The notes: generated by a model not told the origin, from the letters alone. 64,000 nt of DNA from Planctomycetes bacterium syqfu (GCA_020974905.1 CP087563.1:5518001-5582000), one strand, 5' to 3'. Shown: positions 26,243 through 36,311, counted from the first letter of the stretch. Translations and numbers: made by a program.

Positions 26243-29020
26243 TCAGACTTCAGGCAGATTGGTTTGCTCATCCACTTCGATGAGCGTGTAATGGGTCTGA
26301 TCCGATTGGACAATCGTCAGTGAATAGCTGCATGCAGTACACGCCAGTGCCTGGGCCAATTGTGATACTGCGAGTTGTGATGGTTGGGCGTTGTCTATTG
26401 GCGGTTGGATCATGGCCAGCCCATTTCCTGATCCGGCACTCTTGCGGTTGTTCCATGCTGCAAACACATCAGCAATATCCACCCAGCCGTCACCATTGAT
26501 ATCGCACAGGTTGTCTGCTGTGGCATTGGTCCCTCCGCTTGGCGTTAATCGGTTATTCCAAATGTCAAAGATATCGTCGATTCCGACCAGTCCGTCTTCA
26601 TTGACATCGCCGATGCAATTACCGAAGTAGAACACGTAATCCGTCTGAGGATTAACCAGGCCATCAGCCAGGATGGTGACCTGCAGCCACTGGTCAGTAA
26701 TCGCCTCGTCATCCCAGATGATGGTGATGCGATCCGAGCCGTCGACACCTGCAGCGGTGCGTACGGTGATACTTGTTGGTGCCGGTGCGTTTTGCCAGCT
26801 GTCGGGGTCATTGTCGTTACCGACTTTAAACACAAAGTCGTCTGCGGATAGTTCGGTGCTCGGCAATTGCGAGGCATCAATCATGATGCCGTTAAGACCG
26901 TACATCTTGCTGGTGAAGTTGATGCCCGCGCCTGTGCTTCCCGCATCCAGTGCCTGACGTCCGGTATCGATGGCATTGTCATCCTCCGCATGATTGCCAG
27001 GTGTGTTGTTGTCATAGACACTGTGATTGTGAAAGACGTAGACTTCTTCGATGGTGCTACTGCCCCAGTGCATACCCGCATCGATATCCGAATTTGCCTG
27101 CCCAAGTTCCAACGTGATCACATCCGTGCGATGGGTGGTGGGATCGGCATCACTGTCGATGGTGTCATCGCTGCCCGCGTCCTTGGTGGTCAGCACGTAA
27201 TTTTCCGGCGTGATGAATTCGACGATGTAATCGCCTGCATCCAGTTGATCGAATGCGTAATAGCCGTTGGCGTTGGTGACCGTGGTCGCAAGAAATCCAC
27301 CATCAGCATCAAGCAGATTGACGGTGACATTCACAGGCAGTCCCCATTCGGTGTTTGGGTCGAGTACGCCGTTGCCGTTGAGATCGTGAAAGACATAGTT
27401 ACCAATCGAAGTGCTGTGCCCATAGACAACATAGACTTCACCAGCCTTGTAACGTATTTGAGTTGCATCTGCCGCACCGATGATGATGTCGTTGTACCCA
27501 TCATTGTTAATATCTGCCGCACTGACGGAATAGCCAGCATGATCATTGGCGTCCACCCCCGAGAATTCGGCGCCGTAGAGTGTTCCGTTGGTGATTTCGC
27601 TTAAGTCATGAGAGCCAGCGAGCGTTGGGGCACCGTAAATCAGAAACGCCTGTCCCGCACTGTCACCATAGGTTTGGCCGATGAGAAAGTCGTCGTATCC
27701 ATCGTGGTTGATATCACCCGCTGCAGCAACGGCGTGACCGGCGTATGCGCCCATTTCATTGCCGTGAAATGTCGCACCGGGGATTTCATTTCCGACTTTA
27801 CTCAGATCGTTATTGACACTCCATTCCGTCCCGCCAAAGATCAGGTACACCGTGCCGTAACGATCACCATCTGGCGCCGTCATGGCTGAGATGAGAAAGT
27901 CCTGGTAGCCATCGCCATTTACATCACCTACTGGGGCAAATGGACCGGAGGCTTGATCTTCCTGGTCGGTTGGCCCATTGAATTGAATGGTTTGTCCAAG
28001 TGTGCCGATGTTATGTGAACCGTTGAGATTTTCGGCATCACGTCCGTAAACCAGAAAGCTGATGCCAGCGTTGTTATTTGCGTATGGCGCTCCAATGAGC
28101 AGATCATCATAGTCATCACCGTTCAGATCACCTGCGAAGCTCAGGTAAGTTCCCAAGCCATGGCCGATACTGCCGTTGAGCGTGACGCCGTTGATCGTGG
28201 TACCAACGTTGGCAAGGCTATAGGCGCCTGAGAAGTTCGTACTTCCGCCATAGATCACATATACAGAACCTGACGTCCCGCCATTGATCTCTGTGGAGTA
28301 GGCACCAATGGCAATGTCATCATATCCATCGTTGTTGATGTCACCGCCTCCTGTCACAGCGATCCCCGCATAGTCGAAGATATTGATACCTCGGAAGACC
28401 GCGCCATCCAATGTCCCTGCATCAATGTCGCTGAGATTGATGTCTCCCGAAAGGTTGGTTGCATGGCCATAGACCAGATAAGCTGCGCCGGTGTATGTGT
28501 TTTCCTGATAGGCACCGATGACCAGGTCGTCAAAGCCATCGTCGTTGACATCACCTGCTGATGCGACACGGTACCCCAGCAAGTCATCATCGGACGTACC
28601 GATGAAGACCGCGCCTGGTAGCGACTCTGTCCCGACATTCGATAGATATTGATAATCAGGGAATTCACCTTGCTGACCGTAGATCAGGTAAGTTTGTCCT
28701 GCATCGTACTGCGGTCCAGGTGCTCCGATGAGAAAGTCTTCGATGCCGTCACCGTTCACATCACCTGCTGGACTGACCGATGTGCCTGAAAACTGTCCCT
28801 GTATTTCACCGTAGAAGGTAGTGCCATTGACTGCACCTGTTTGGATCTCGGCGAGATTGATTACGCCACTGAGTACGTCTGCTGAAAGCATGACACGTGT
28901 TTCAAGTTGTTCAAGCCAACTGTTGGCGTGAGGACGATGTGAGACTTTTGTGTTGAGACAATTTTGTATTTTTAAAAAAGTTGACTGAGCCTTACATACC
29001 AATTGATGGATGAGTTTCAT
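26243..29020 (-). CDS. Large surface protein: LEPR-XLL-like start, seven FG-GAP repeats, SdrD_B-like and dockerin domains
   Basis: The 925-residue protein has LETRVMLSAD at residues 39-48, a variant of the LEPR-XLL motif that marks many planctomycete extracellular proteins without a classical signal peptide. Seven repeats of the form GDxNxDGxxDxxIGA between about 60 and 520 predict an integrin-like seven-bladed beta-propeller with Ca2+-binding loops. About 555-645 resembles an SdrD_B/Cna-B domain (VNLLDADGGFLATTVTNANG). Near 803-863 two Ca2+-binding dockerin repeats occur (GDVNEDGLVGIDDIFDIWNN and DINGDGWVDIADVFAAWNN). A cell-surface or matrix role is likely. The gene stands alone. Confidence 0.85.
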   Translation of the reverse strand: MKLIHQLVCKAQSTFLKIQNCLNTKVSHRPHANSWLEQLETRVMLSADVLSGVINLAEIQTGAVNGTTFYGEIQGQFSGTSVSPAGDVNGDGIEDFLIGAPGPQYDAGQTYLIYGQQGEFPDYQYLSNVGTESLPGAVFIGTSDDDLLGYRVASAGDVNDDGFDDLVIGAYQENTYTGAAYLVYGHATNLSGDINLSDIDAGTLDGAVFRGINIFDYAGIAVTGGGDINNDGYDDIAIGAYSTEINGGTSGSVYVIYGGSTNFSGAYSLANVGTTINGVTLNGSIGHGLGTYLSFAGDLNGDDYDDLLIGAPYANNNAGISFLVYGRDAENLNGSHNIGTLGQTIQFNGPTDQEDQASGPFAPVGDVNGDGYQDFLISAMTAPDGDRYGTVYLIFGGTEWSVNNDLSKVGNEIPGATFHGNEMGAYAGHAVAAAGDINHDGYDDFLIGQTYGDSAGQAFLIYGAPTLAGSHDLSEITNGTLYGAEFSGVDANDHAGYSVSAADINNDGYNDIIIGAADATQIRYKAGEVYVVYGHSTSIGNYVFHDLNGNGVLDPNTEWGLPVNVTVNLLDADGGFLATTVTNANGYYAFDQLDAGDYIVEFITPENYVLTTKDAGSDDTIDSDADPTTHRTDVITLELGQANSDIDAGMHWGSSTIEEVYVFHNHSVYDNNTPGNHAEDDNAIDTGRQALDAGSTGAGINFTSKMYGLNGIMIDASQLPSTELSADDFVFKVGNDNDPDSWQNAPAPTSITVRTAAGVDGSDRITIIWDDEAITDQWLQVTILADGLVNPQTDYVFYFGNCIGDVNEDGLVGIDDIFDIWNNRLTPSGGTNATADNLCDINGDGWVDIADVFAAWNNRKSAGSGNGLAMIQPPIDNAQPSQLAVSQLAQALACTACSYSLTIVQSDQTHYTLIEVDEQTNLPEV

Positions 29021-29240
29021 TTCGGACCCCTGTGCTATCCAGTGATGAACATGTTGTGATTGCGTTTGAAACGGGCTGAAATGCGCATGATCACCCGCAA
29101 TGATATTTTATCAGGTATTTACCTGACTGTTCGTTTAATTGGATTTGATTTTGGCAATATCGATAAATTTTTGGTGGCCTTGCTCACAGGTCATTCAAAA
29201 GGATCGTCGGTGAGTTCATTGGGGATTGGCTGTAGATATC

Positions 29241-29274
29241 AAAAAGGGAATCTGCCAGATGACAGATTCCCTTT
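29241..29274 (-). terminator. Intrinsic terminator of the alpha-CTD/TPR gene
   Basis: AAAGGGAATCTG and CAGATTCCCTTT form a 12-bp perfect stem with an 8-nt loop and end in T5 on the minus strand, 57 bp after the stop codon at 29331. The rest of the gap 29021-29330 shows nothing recognisable. Confidence 0.88.
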
Positions 29275-29330
29275 GGTATGTTCAATTGTTGAGAACAAGC
29301 CTCGTATGGAGCCGGGGCTTTCAGGGGGGG

Positions 29331-30263
29331 TTAGGCGTCTAGTTGGCGGAGGCTTAAGCCGCGTTCGGCGAGTTTCTCGTTGATTTCCAGCAAGCTGGTC
29401 ATGCCGAAGTTCTTCACGCCCATCAGTTCAGCTTCGGTCTTGGTGATCAGGTCGCCGATGTAGTTGATGTTCAGCAGGGCAAGGGCCTTGCGGGCACGTA
29501 CTGAGAGATTCAGTTCAGCCACGGACTGCTGCATGGTTTCGTCACCTTCTTCTTCGCCGCCTTCAGCACTGCTGGCGATGTCGTTGTACATCTGCTGCTT
29601 CATCTGGTTTTGAGCCTGTTCACGGCTTTCACCCAGACGCAGGCCACGCTGAGCGAGCATGGTCTTGATTTCTTCCAGCGAAGCTTCGCCGAAGTTCTTG
29701 TAGCTGCGGAGTTCGGCTTCGGTGACGCGGAGCAGATCGCCCAGCGTGCGAATATTCATTTTACGCAGTGCATTGCGGGCACGCACCGAAAGATCGAAGT
29801 CGGTCACCGGGGTGTCGAAGAGTGCACGCTGTTTTTCAAGGTTGCGGTCTTCGTCTTCATCAATTTTCATGTGATTGGAAGCCTGCACGTCCTTGAGATA
29901 AAGCAATGCGCGTTCGTGGTTGGGATCGGTGGCCAGAACCTGAAGGATGCAACGTTCGGCCTGGGCATACTGGCCGCGGTCTTCATAGAGAACAGCCAGG
30001 TTCATCAGGGCGTTTAACGGGGGACGTTCACACTGGCAAGCCTGCTCATAAAGGTGCAAAGCTTCGTCTTCTTCACCCACCAGGTCCAGGTTGTAGGCAA
30101 GACGGAAGCAGGTTTCAGGATTATCCGGGTCTGCGGCATAGGCAGCTTCATAAGCTTCAATAGCACCGAGACGATCGCCATTGCTTTCAGCTTCCAAAGC
30201 GGTGTTGATGTAACGTTGAGCCGAGACGGTATCGCGGATATCGAGGTTGGCGTATGTATCCAT
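29331..30263 (-). CDS. TPR protein with two RNA polymerase alpha C-terminal domains
   Basis: The start is ATG 30263, with GGGAG six bases upstream; an in-frame TTG four codons earlier overlaps that site. The 310-residue protein has TPR-like helices at about 15-125, then two alphaCTD folds at 157-211 and 252-310, joined by an acidic, Gln-rich linker. Both show LSVRAR (equivalent of E. coli R265) and the helix-hairpin KNFG. The first also keeps N at the position of N268. The RNA polymerase alpha N-terminal domain is absent, so this is not rpoA. AlphaCTDs bind UP-element DNA and activators, so this may be a DNA-binding adaptor or transcription regulator. That role is inference. Confidence 0.85.
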   Translation of the reverse strand: MDTYANLDIRDTVSAQRYINTALEAESNGDRLGAIEAYEAAYAADPDNPETCFRLAYNLDLVGEEDEALHLYEQACQCERPPLNALMNLAVLYEDRGQYAQAERCILQVLATDPNHERALLYLKDVQASNHMKIDEDEDRNLEKQRALFDTPVTDFDLSVRARNALRKMNIRTLGDLLRVTEAELRSYKNFGEASLEEIKTMLAQRGLRLGESREQAQNQMKQQMYNDIASSAEGGEEEGDETMQQSVAELNLSVRARKALALLNINYIGDLITKTEAELMGVKNFGMTSLLEINEKLAERGLSLRQLDA

Positions 30264-30268
30264 TGCTG

Positions 30269-30324
30269 CTCCCAAGTGTCATGCAAAAAAGCCCAAGTTC
30301 ACTGCCAATTTCAGTTCACTTGGG
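30269..30324 (-). promoter_or_regulatory. Terminator-like leader with alternative ribosome-site pairing
   Basis: In the minus-strand transcript, CCCAAGTG (30324-30317) can pair with ACTTGGG (30298-30292), which is followed by T6 (30290-30285), giving a terminator. It can instead pair with CACTTGGG at 30278-30271, which overlaps the GGGAG ribosome site (30273-30269) of the alphaCTD/TPR gene. The two pairings exclude each other. This looks like an attenuator or a terminator of an upstream short transcript. Confidence 0.45.
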
Positions 30325-30893
30325 TCGTAAATTCCACCAATCAAACTGCTCAAAAAGCCATACCTTGCACGCATACAAGAACCTATGACTCACCGAGACA
30401 AGTTTTGAACCCAAAATCTTAATCTATCAGGGGATTCTGTCAAGTTTGGGAGGGGGGTCAACCATCTCAAACGTCTTCCCCGCACGGCATCAGGCGAGCC
30501 GCGTCGTGTCGACGCGGGATTGAGTGAAGCTCAACATGGGGTTATGTTTCATGACTGATATTCAGTTTTGATCCAGGATCGACCCCACCGCGACACGCAT
30601 TTGCCCTATACACATCTTCAACCGGTTTGGGTTTTAGTTGGAGCATCGGTTCATGGGTGGTGATTGCAGACTTCTCGTGTCAATCCTCACATGCGCCATC
30701 GGGCGTTGCACAAGGCAGCTTTGCGCGTGTATTGTTCATGGCGTCAGAGCAGTCCATTTTCACCGTCATGCAACGCAACATCTTCGAACCGATACCTTGA
30801 TTTGTTGTGGATAAGGGGAAGCCGACACAACGCGGCTTGCCCGAGTGAGGATATGTCGTGAATGGAATTGATCTTCAAGGCAACATACCCAAT
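30325..30893. other. Gene-free stretch of about 570 bp
   Basis: No protein gene, tRNA or known RNA family was recognised. A terminator for the tRNA pair lies at its right edge and the leader hairpin of the alphaCTD/TPR gene at its left edge. Both face the minus strand, so a short untranslated RNA between them cannot be ruled out. Confidence 0.35.
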
Positions 30894-30927
30894 AAAAAAC
30901 CCCGCCAAGCTGAGAACTTGTGGGGTG
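30894..30927 (-). terminator. Terminator of the tRNA-Thr pair
   Basis: On the minus strand CCCCACAAG, a short loop and CTTGGCGGGG form an interrupted 8-bp stem followed by T6. It lies 17 bp after the tRNA-Thr(TGT) 3' end. Confidence 0.65.
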
Positions 30928-30943
30928 GGTCTGTTCCTGTGAA

Positions 30944-31016
30944 AGCCACCAGCCGGACTCGAACCGGCGACCTGCGGTTTACAAAACCGCTGCTCTACCA
31001 ACTGAGCTATAGTGGC
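30944..31016 (-). tRNA. tRNA-Thr (anticodon TGT)
   Basis: The 73-nt sequence folds as a complete cloverleaf: acceptor GCCACTA pairs with TGGTGGC, D-arm AGCTCAGTTGGTAGAGCA, anticodon arm GCGGT-TTTGTAA-ACCGC, and T-arm GCCGGTTCGAGTCCGGC. The anticodon TGT reads ACA (and, by wobble, other ACN codons). A37 follows the anticodon, as needed for t6A. The CCA end is not encoded. It is the second gene of a two-tRNA unit. Confidence 0.96.
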
Positions 31017-31061
31017 AATGTCGGGTGACACGTTGCTACCAACTGTCTCACCCATGAAAAA

Positions 31062-31133
31062 AGCCAGCTTGGGGATTTGAACCCCAGACCTATGCTTTAC
31101 GAAAGCATTGCTCTACCACTGAGCTAAGCTGGC
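31062..31133 (-). tRNA. tRNA-Thr (anticodon CGT)
   Basis: The 72-nt cloverleaf has acceptor GCCAGCT, D-arm AGCTCAGTGGTAGAGC, anticodon arm ATGCT-TTCGTAA-AGCAT and T-arm with GGTTCAAATCC. The anticodon CGT reads ACG. The CCA end is not encoded. A run of six T follows the discriminator directly. It is 45 bp upstream of the tRNA-Thr(TGT) gene on the same strand. Confidence 0.96.
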
Positions 31134-31393
31134 GACGAGCCGCACATTATACGCACGAAATCGCGATTTTGGCAAGTCTACTTTGCAGACCAATGCACAT
31201 TCACACACTGGCTGGTATTCATCAGTTGTTGCGTCGGATATTCTGCTGCATGGGCAGGCATTTTTCGCTTTCTGATGATCAATTGGGCAGGATTGATATC
31301 AAAAGATGAATAGATCTCATTTGGTATGGCTTTTGCATCTCTGTGTGATGTCATCCTGCGCCTGTTGTCAGGATCGCAGGAAAGGTAAGTACC

Positions 31394-31885
31394 ATGACAA
31401 CCATCACCCTCAAGCCCATCGGCCAGATCAATACGCCACACCAGCAAGCCAGTGGCACACCGGTTCAACCCTGTCGCGCGGTGGGCTACACCGGCACGTT
31501 GACGCTCAATGACCCAGCCTTTGCTGAGGGGTTGGTGGACCTGGACGGGTTTGATCGTATCTGGGTGATTTACTATTTCGACCGTGCTGCCGATGCGAAG
31601 ATGACCGTTGTGCCTTATCGCGATGACAAACCGCATGGTCTCTTTGCCACCCGAGCGCCTGCTCGCCCCAATCCTATTGGGATGTCCTGCGTGAAACTCG
31701 AAAAGATTGACGGGCTGACGCTGCATCTTTCGGATGTGGACATGCTCGATGGCACGCCGGTGCTTGATATCAAACCTTACGTCCCGACGTATGACAATTA
31801 CCCGGTCACGCATTGCGGTTGGACGGACGATGTGCCCAACCGTGATGACATCGTGGCTGACAGTCGTTTTGAGAAACAGACATGA
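31394..31885 (+). CDS. trmO: tRNA (t6A37) N6-methyltransferase TrmO family
   Basis: The 163-residue protein matches the TrmO (YaeB/TsaA-like) beta-barrel: KPIGQINTP at the start, DLDGFDRIWVIYYFDRA in the middle and the signature FATRAPARPNPIGMS at residues 84-98, followed by DMLDGTPVLDIKPYVP. In E. coli TrmO methylates t6A37 of threonine tRNAs with SAM to give m6t6A. It is encoded divergently, 260 bp from two tRNA-Thr genes. AAGGTAAG precedes ATG 31394. The next gene, an sdhC-like one, starts 33 bp after its stop and may be co-transcribed by chance. Confidence 0.92.
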   Translation: MTTITLKPIGQINTPHQQASGTPVQPCRAVGYTGTLTLNDPAFAEGLVDLDGFDRIWVIYYFDRAADAKMTVVPYRDDKPHGLFATRAPARPNPIGMSCVKLEKIDGLTLHLSDVDMLDGTPVLDIKPYVPTYDNYPVTHCGWTDDVPNRDDIVADSRFEKQT

Positions 31886-31918
31886 CATGCCCGCGCATGC
31901 AATGAGGAGATATTCGCC

Positions 31919-32746
31919 ATGACACAGTCCGCCACTGCAAACAACATCACCGACAAACCCGGCCATGGACACACTTCCGGGGGTGGTCACGGTTCCGGGA
32001 GCGGTTCCGGGGGCACTTCCGGGGGCGGGGGGCATCGTTGTGGTCACAAGGTTTGCCCGCGCAAGATTCACTCGGTCGCGGGGATGCTCTTTGGCGTGAT
32101 GATGGTGCAACACTTTTTATTGAACATGCTCACGATGTGGCCTTCTCGGTTTGATGCAGCGGTGGGGCGGTTACATGACATGGGCATCCTCCTGCCGATC
32201 CTGAGTCTGTTGCTGGTGATCCTGCCGTTGGGGGTTCATATTGTCTATGGCATTCGCATGCTCAAGTCCGCCGGCCTTAAATACAACACAGGCAAGCATC
32301 ATCGTGGCAGTGATTTTCGTCACCTGCTTCAGCGGCTTTCCGCGGTGGTGTTATTGCTGTTTATCGTCTTTCACCTTGCCACCATTCACCGTTGGGGTTT
32401 GCATCAGGTGCATCGGATCACCGGCTGGAGCATGCTCGACCGCTATGCCGACAGCGGCTTGTTTAATGCGTCGGATGCGTATGCTTCGACCGCGACAGCC
32501 GTGGGGCATTTCTTTTCCGACAGCGCGCCGATGGCTGCAGGGAATCTGCTCATCAGCGGGTTGTATCTCGCTGCCATCTGGGCCACCGCGTATCACCTGG
32601 GTAACGGCTTTGCGACCACCGCCATGGTCTGGCATATCCCCAAGACGCCGGCGCAGGAAAACAAGTGGTCCATCGCAGGGGGCATCTTTGGCCTATGCAT
32701 CGGCATCATCGGCACCATGGCATGGGTTGGACTGATGTTCCATTAA
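31919..32746 (+). CDS. Succinate dehydrogenase cytochrome b558-type subunit (SdhC-like)
   Basis: The 275-residue protein has five membrane helices with haem-ligand histidines in the expected places: RKIHSVAGMLFGVMMVQHF, HIVYGIRM, LLLFIVFHLATIHRWG and ATAYHLGNGF. This is the single-subunit, two-haem anchor type found in Bacillus-like Sdh and fumarate reductases. The first 45 residues are an unusual His/Gly/Ser-rich stretch (HGHTSGGGHGSGSGSGGTS) followed by CGHKVC. The sdhA and sdhB genes usually follow directly; here a non-coding stretch and an IS110 element follow instead. GGAG precedes ATG 31919. Confidence 0.85.
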   Translation: MTQSATANNITDKPGHGHTSGGGHGSGSGSGGTSGGGGHRCGHKVCPRKIHSVAGMLFGVMMVQHFLLNMLTMWPSRFDAAVGRLHDMGILLPILSLLLVILPLGVHIVYGIRMLKSAGLKYNTGKHHRGSDFRHLLQRLSAVVLLLFIVFHLATIHRWGLHQVHRITGWSMLDRYADSGLFNASDAYASTATAVGHFFSDSAPMAAGNLLISGLYLAAIWATAYHLGNGFATTAMVWHIPKTPAQENKWSIAGGIFGLCIGIIGTMAWVGLMFH

Positions 32747-32859
32747 ATGCTGCTGATGTATTCCATGCTGATGTGAATTCAAACTACACGTGCCATTCCC
32801 CAAAAGCCGCGATGCTCCCGCGTCGCGGGTTGCCTTGACGTTCACGTTTGTTCGTGGCG

Positions 32860-33025
32860 CTTCTGTGTTCAAGACATTTTTAGCCACAGATGCACACAGA
32901 TGAACACAGATTAAGGCATGGGAAGACGTGTGGTTTAACGCGTGATGATTGGGTTGATTTGAAATAATGAAATTTAAAACAATCTCACGCCCGCTTCGCT
33001 CAAGACGCAAAGACGCCAAGTGATT
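32860..33025. repeat. Dispersed-repeat remnants between sdhC and IS110
   Basis: The stretch contains TTTTTAGCCACAGATGCAC with a following ACAGATGAACACAGAT, and GACGCAAAGACGCCAAG. Sequences of this kind recur in many planctomycete and related genomes in non-coding DNA. No gene is visible from 32747 to 33256 apart from the IS110 end. Confidence 0.4.
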
Positions 33026-33029
33026 TCAT

Positions 33030-34260
<1,231 letters not shown>

Positions 34261-34300
34261 CTTGTTTTTTTTGCTCATGACTTGAACGCGCCAAGTTATA

Positions 34301-35398
34301 ATGCTGGGCATGTTCACCTGCGCATCACCAGCGTCATTCGGTTTTCAATTCTTGTTTTCAGTCATCTTGTTGATGGTCGTCTCATCGTCACACGCAGGTG
34401 AGACTGGCACATCACCAACACATCGTGATCCGTGGCTTTGGCCGTTTGCTCAGGATTCGATCTGGAACATGCCCATTGGCTCGGACGCAAAATATGAGTC
34501 GGCGAATCTCGGGCCAGCTAAGCATGTTGGCGTGGATATCGAGTATCACGTCAAGACCACCAACGATGATCCGACGGTCCCGATTTATTCACCCAGTGGT
34601 TGGCAGACACGTTGGCCGGGCAAGCGCGTGATTGGTCAGTGTGTGATCCCCGCTGATCTGGTGATTGAAGAGGCCCGCAAGCATTACACACCCAATGCCG
34701 TGACGGTGATTTTGCAGCCCGATGGTCGCACGATTGTGCAACTCCAACCGGCTTGTCGCCCCGATCCAACAGCCAAGCGCATTGTCGGTTACCGGTCATC
34801 ACCCAATCTCGATCTCTACGGCCAGGGCATCGGCGGTTCACATTTTGGCAGCGGACTCTCCGGCATCGGTGGTTCGATCCGTAAAGGTGAACTCACCCGT
34901 GATGCACCTATTCGTCATGCATTGAAAATCAATCTATGGGCCAAGCGCTATCTCTATTACGGTGAGGATCGCAAAGGCTTTCGTTGGCCGGCAGACCGAG
35001 CCGACAGCTACGCAGCCAAGCAGTACGGCGGGAAGAATCCGCAGTTGGTCATGGGGTCACTTTTGGCGATCAAACCCGATGTCACCTATGAACAATTAAA
35101 CATCCAAACCGCCGTCGGCAAAAAACTCTTCGATGCCCTGCAACACTACGGCGCTTACGTCGCCGATGATACTGCATGGGATGCGCATGACCTATGCTTG
35201 GAAGTTGGCGTGATCGAGGAAGTCAAAGAGGCAACGGGTTTGAAAATGGCTTCAAGCAGCGGCCCTATGTTCGATGAGATCAACCGCCTTGTCTCTGCTT
35301 TATGCATCATCACCAACAACACGCCCCAATCCATCGGCGGAGGCGGTGAGCCTTGCTTGCCATTGGCTGCGACGTTGATTGATCCGACTGGTAAGTGA
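34301..35398 (+). CDS. Secreted protein of unknown function
   Basis: The 365-residue protein starts with a signal peptide (FQFLFSVILLMVVSSSHA). I do not recognise a family with certainty. It has DPWLWPFAQDSIWNMPIG near the mature start, a Gly/Ser-rich central segment (GQGIGGSHFGSGLSGIGGS), then RHALKINLWAKRYLYY and HYGAYVADDTAWDAHDLCLE. The pattern of a His-containing core and conserved Asp pairs suggests an enzyme, possibly acting on polysaccharide, but that is a guess. It lies just after the IS110 element and is convergent with the 3D-domain gene, 5 bp apart. Confidence 0.6.
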   Translation: MLGMFTCASPASFGFQFLFSVILLMVVSSSHAGETGTSPTHRDPWLWPFAQDSIWNMPIGSDAKYESANLGPAKHVGVDIEYHVKTTNDDPTVPIYSPSGWQTRWPGKRVIGQCVIPADLVIEEARKHYTPNAVTVILQPDGRTIVQLQPACRPDPTAKRIVGYRSSPNLDLYGQGIGGSHFGSGLSGIGGSIRKGELTRDAPIRHALKINLWAKRYLYYGEDRKGFRWPADRADSYAAKQYGGKNPQLVMGSLLAIKPDVTYEQLNIQTAVGKKLFDALQHYGAYVADDTAWDAHDLCLEVGVIEEVKEATGLKMASSSGPMFDEINRLVSALCIITNNTPQSIGGGGEPCLPLAATLIDPTGK

Positions 35399-35403
35399 GA
35401 AGT

Positions 35404-36087
35404 TCAGTCTGCGTATTCCCAAACCGTCACCGGCAATTGCTTCACACCCCATCGCGTCGCAATGGCATGGGTCGGGTAGAGCACGTCCAAACGCTGGCCC
35501 TTGATCTTGCCCCCGACATCCAGCACGGGAACTGGTTTGGAACCGTTATACCCCGGCACGGTTAGAATGGTCCCAAACGGCAGCAAGCGCGTGTCGGCAG
35601 CAACGAGTTTGCCTGCGTTGGTCCAGACGCTGTATCCGGATGCGGTGATGCCGTCGGCCCATTTGCCACAGGAACGCTCGTCGGGACTGTATGCCGTGAC
35701 GGTCATCATGATGGTCTTGACGGGGCGTAGCGGGCGACCGTTGTACGTCATGGTCAATGCTTCGGATTCAACGGTTACGCTTGGCGATTGCGTTTGGAAA
35801 TGGTCAACCGAGGGCACCTGCATGGCTTGGCCGGTGACATGATGATGCAACTGCACATCAGGCAACAACAGGTCCGCCGGTTCAGTCGGGACGGGCATGT
35901 CCACGGGTTGGAGTTGCATGAGCATCGGCGGCTGCTGCGAACTGTTGGCACTTTCGGGGCCTGCCATGGGGAACAGAACGATGCAAAGTCCGACCGCGCC
36001 CAGCAGCAGGGTGTAACACAGCCCCATGGTCAGCATGCCACGTAGCGATCGCTTGGATTGACGGGATTGGTAGCCAGGTTTGAGCAT
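35404..36087 (-). CDS. Membrane-anchored 3D-domain (RlpA-like fold) protein
   Basis: The 227-residue protein has one N-terminal membrane helix (MLTMGLCYTLLLGAVGLCIVL segment, residues about 19-40), a Pro-rich linker and a C-terminal 3D domain. The domain shows TVTAYSPDERSCGKWADG, LVAADTRLLPFGT and LDVGGKIKGQRLDV, giving the three conserved Asp. 3D domains occur in MltA and in stationary-phase survival muralytic proteins (YocH/Sps), where the double-psi barrel cleaves or binds peptidoglycan. It would act in the periplasm. No partner gene is apparent. Confidence 0.82.
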   Translation of the reverse strand: MLKPGYQSRQSKRSLRGMLTMGLCYTLLLGAVGLCIVLFPMAGPESANSSQQPPMLMQLQPVDMPVPTEPADLLLPDVQLHHHVTGQAMQVPSVDHFQTQSPSVTVESEALTMTYNGRPLRPVKTIMMTVTAYSPDERSCGKWADGITASGYSVWTNAGKLVAADTRLLPFGTILTVPGYNGSKPVPVLDVGGKIKGQRLDVLYPTHAIATRWGVKQLPVTVWEYAD

Positions 36088-36311
36088 GGTGTTTGTCCAA
36101 CTCCGATGAGTTAACAGTCACTTGCCTTCCCTGGCGTCCATCTTTTCGAGCATCACAGTGTAGTCTGATAACCGCTTGAAGGTCAATGCCAATATGACAT
36201 CAACCCGCATGCCTCCAACGCTACCTGTTCGTTGAAGACATGTCCGGTTTGTGTATGGCTTGTCGCAAAGCCCTGGCGAATCAGAGATTATGTTACCTGG
36301 TTGTGCGCAAC

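Noticed and set aside
30944-31133. tRNA genes as integration site of a genomic island
   Set aside because: No integrase gene and no repeated tRNA end were seen nearby.
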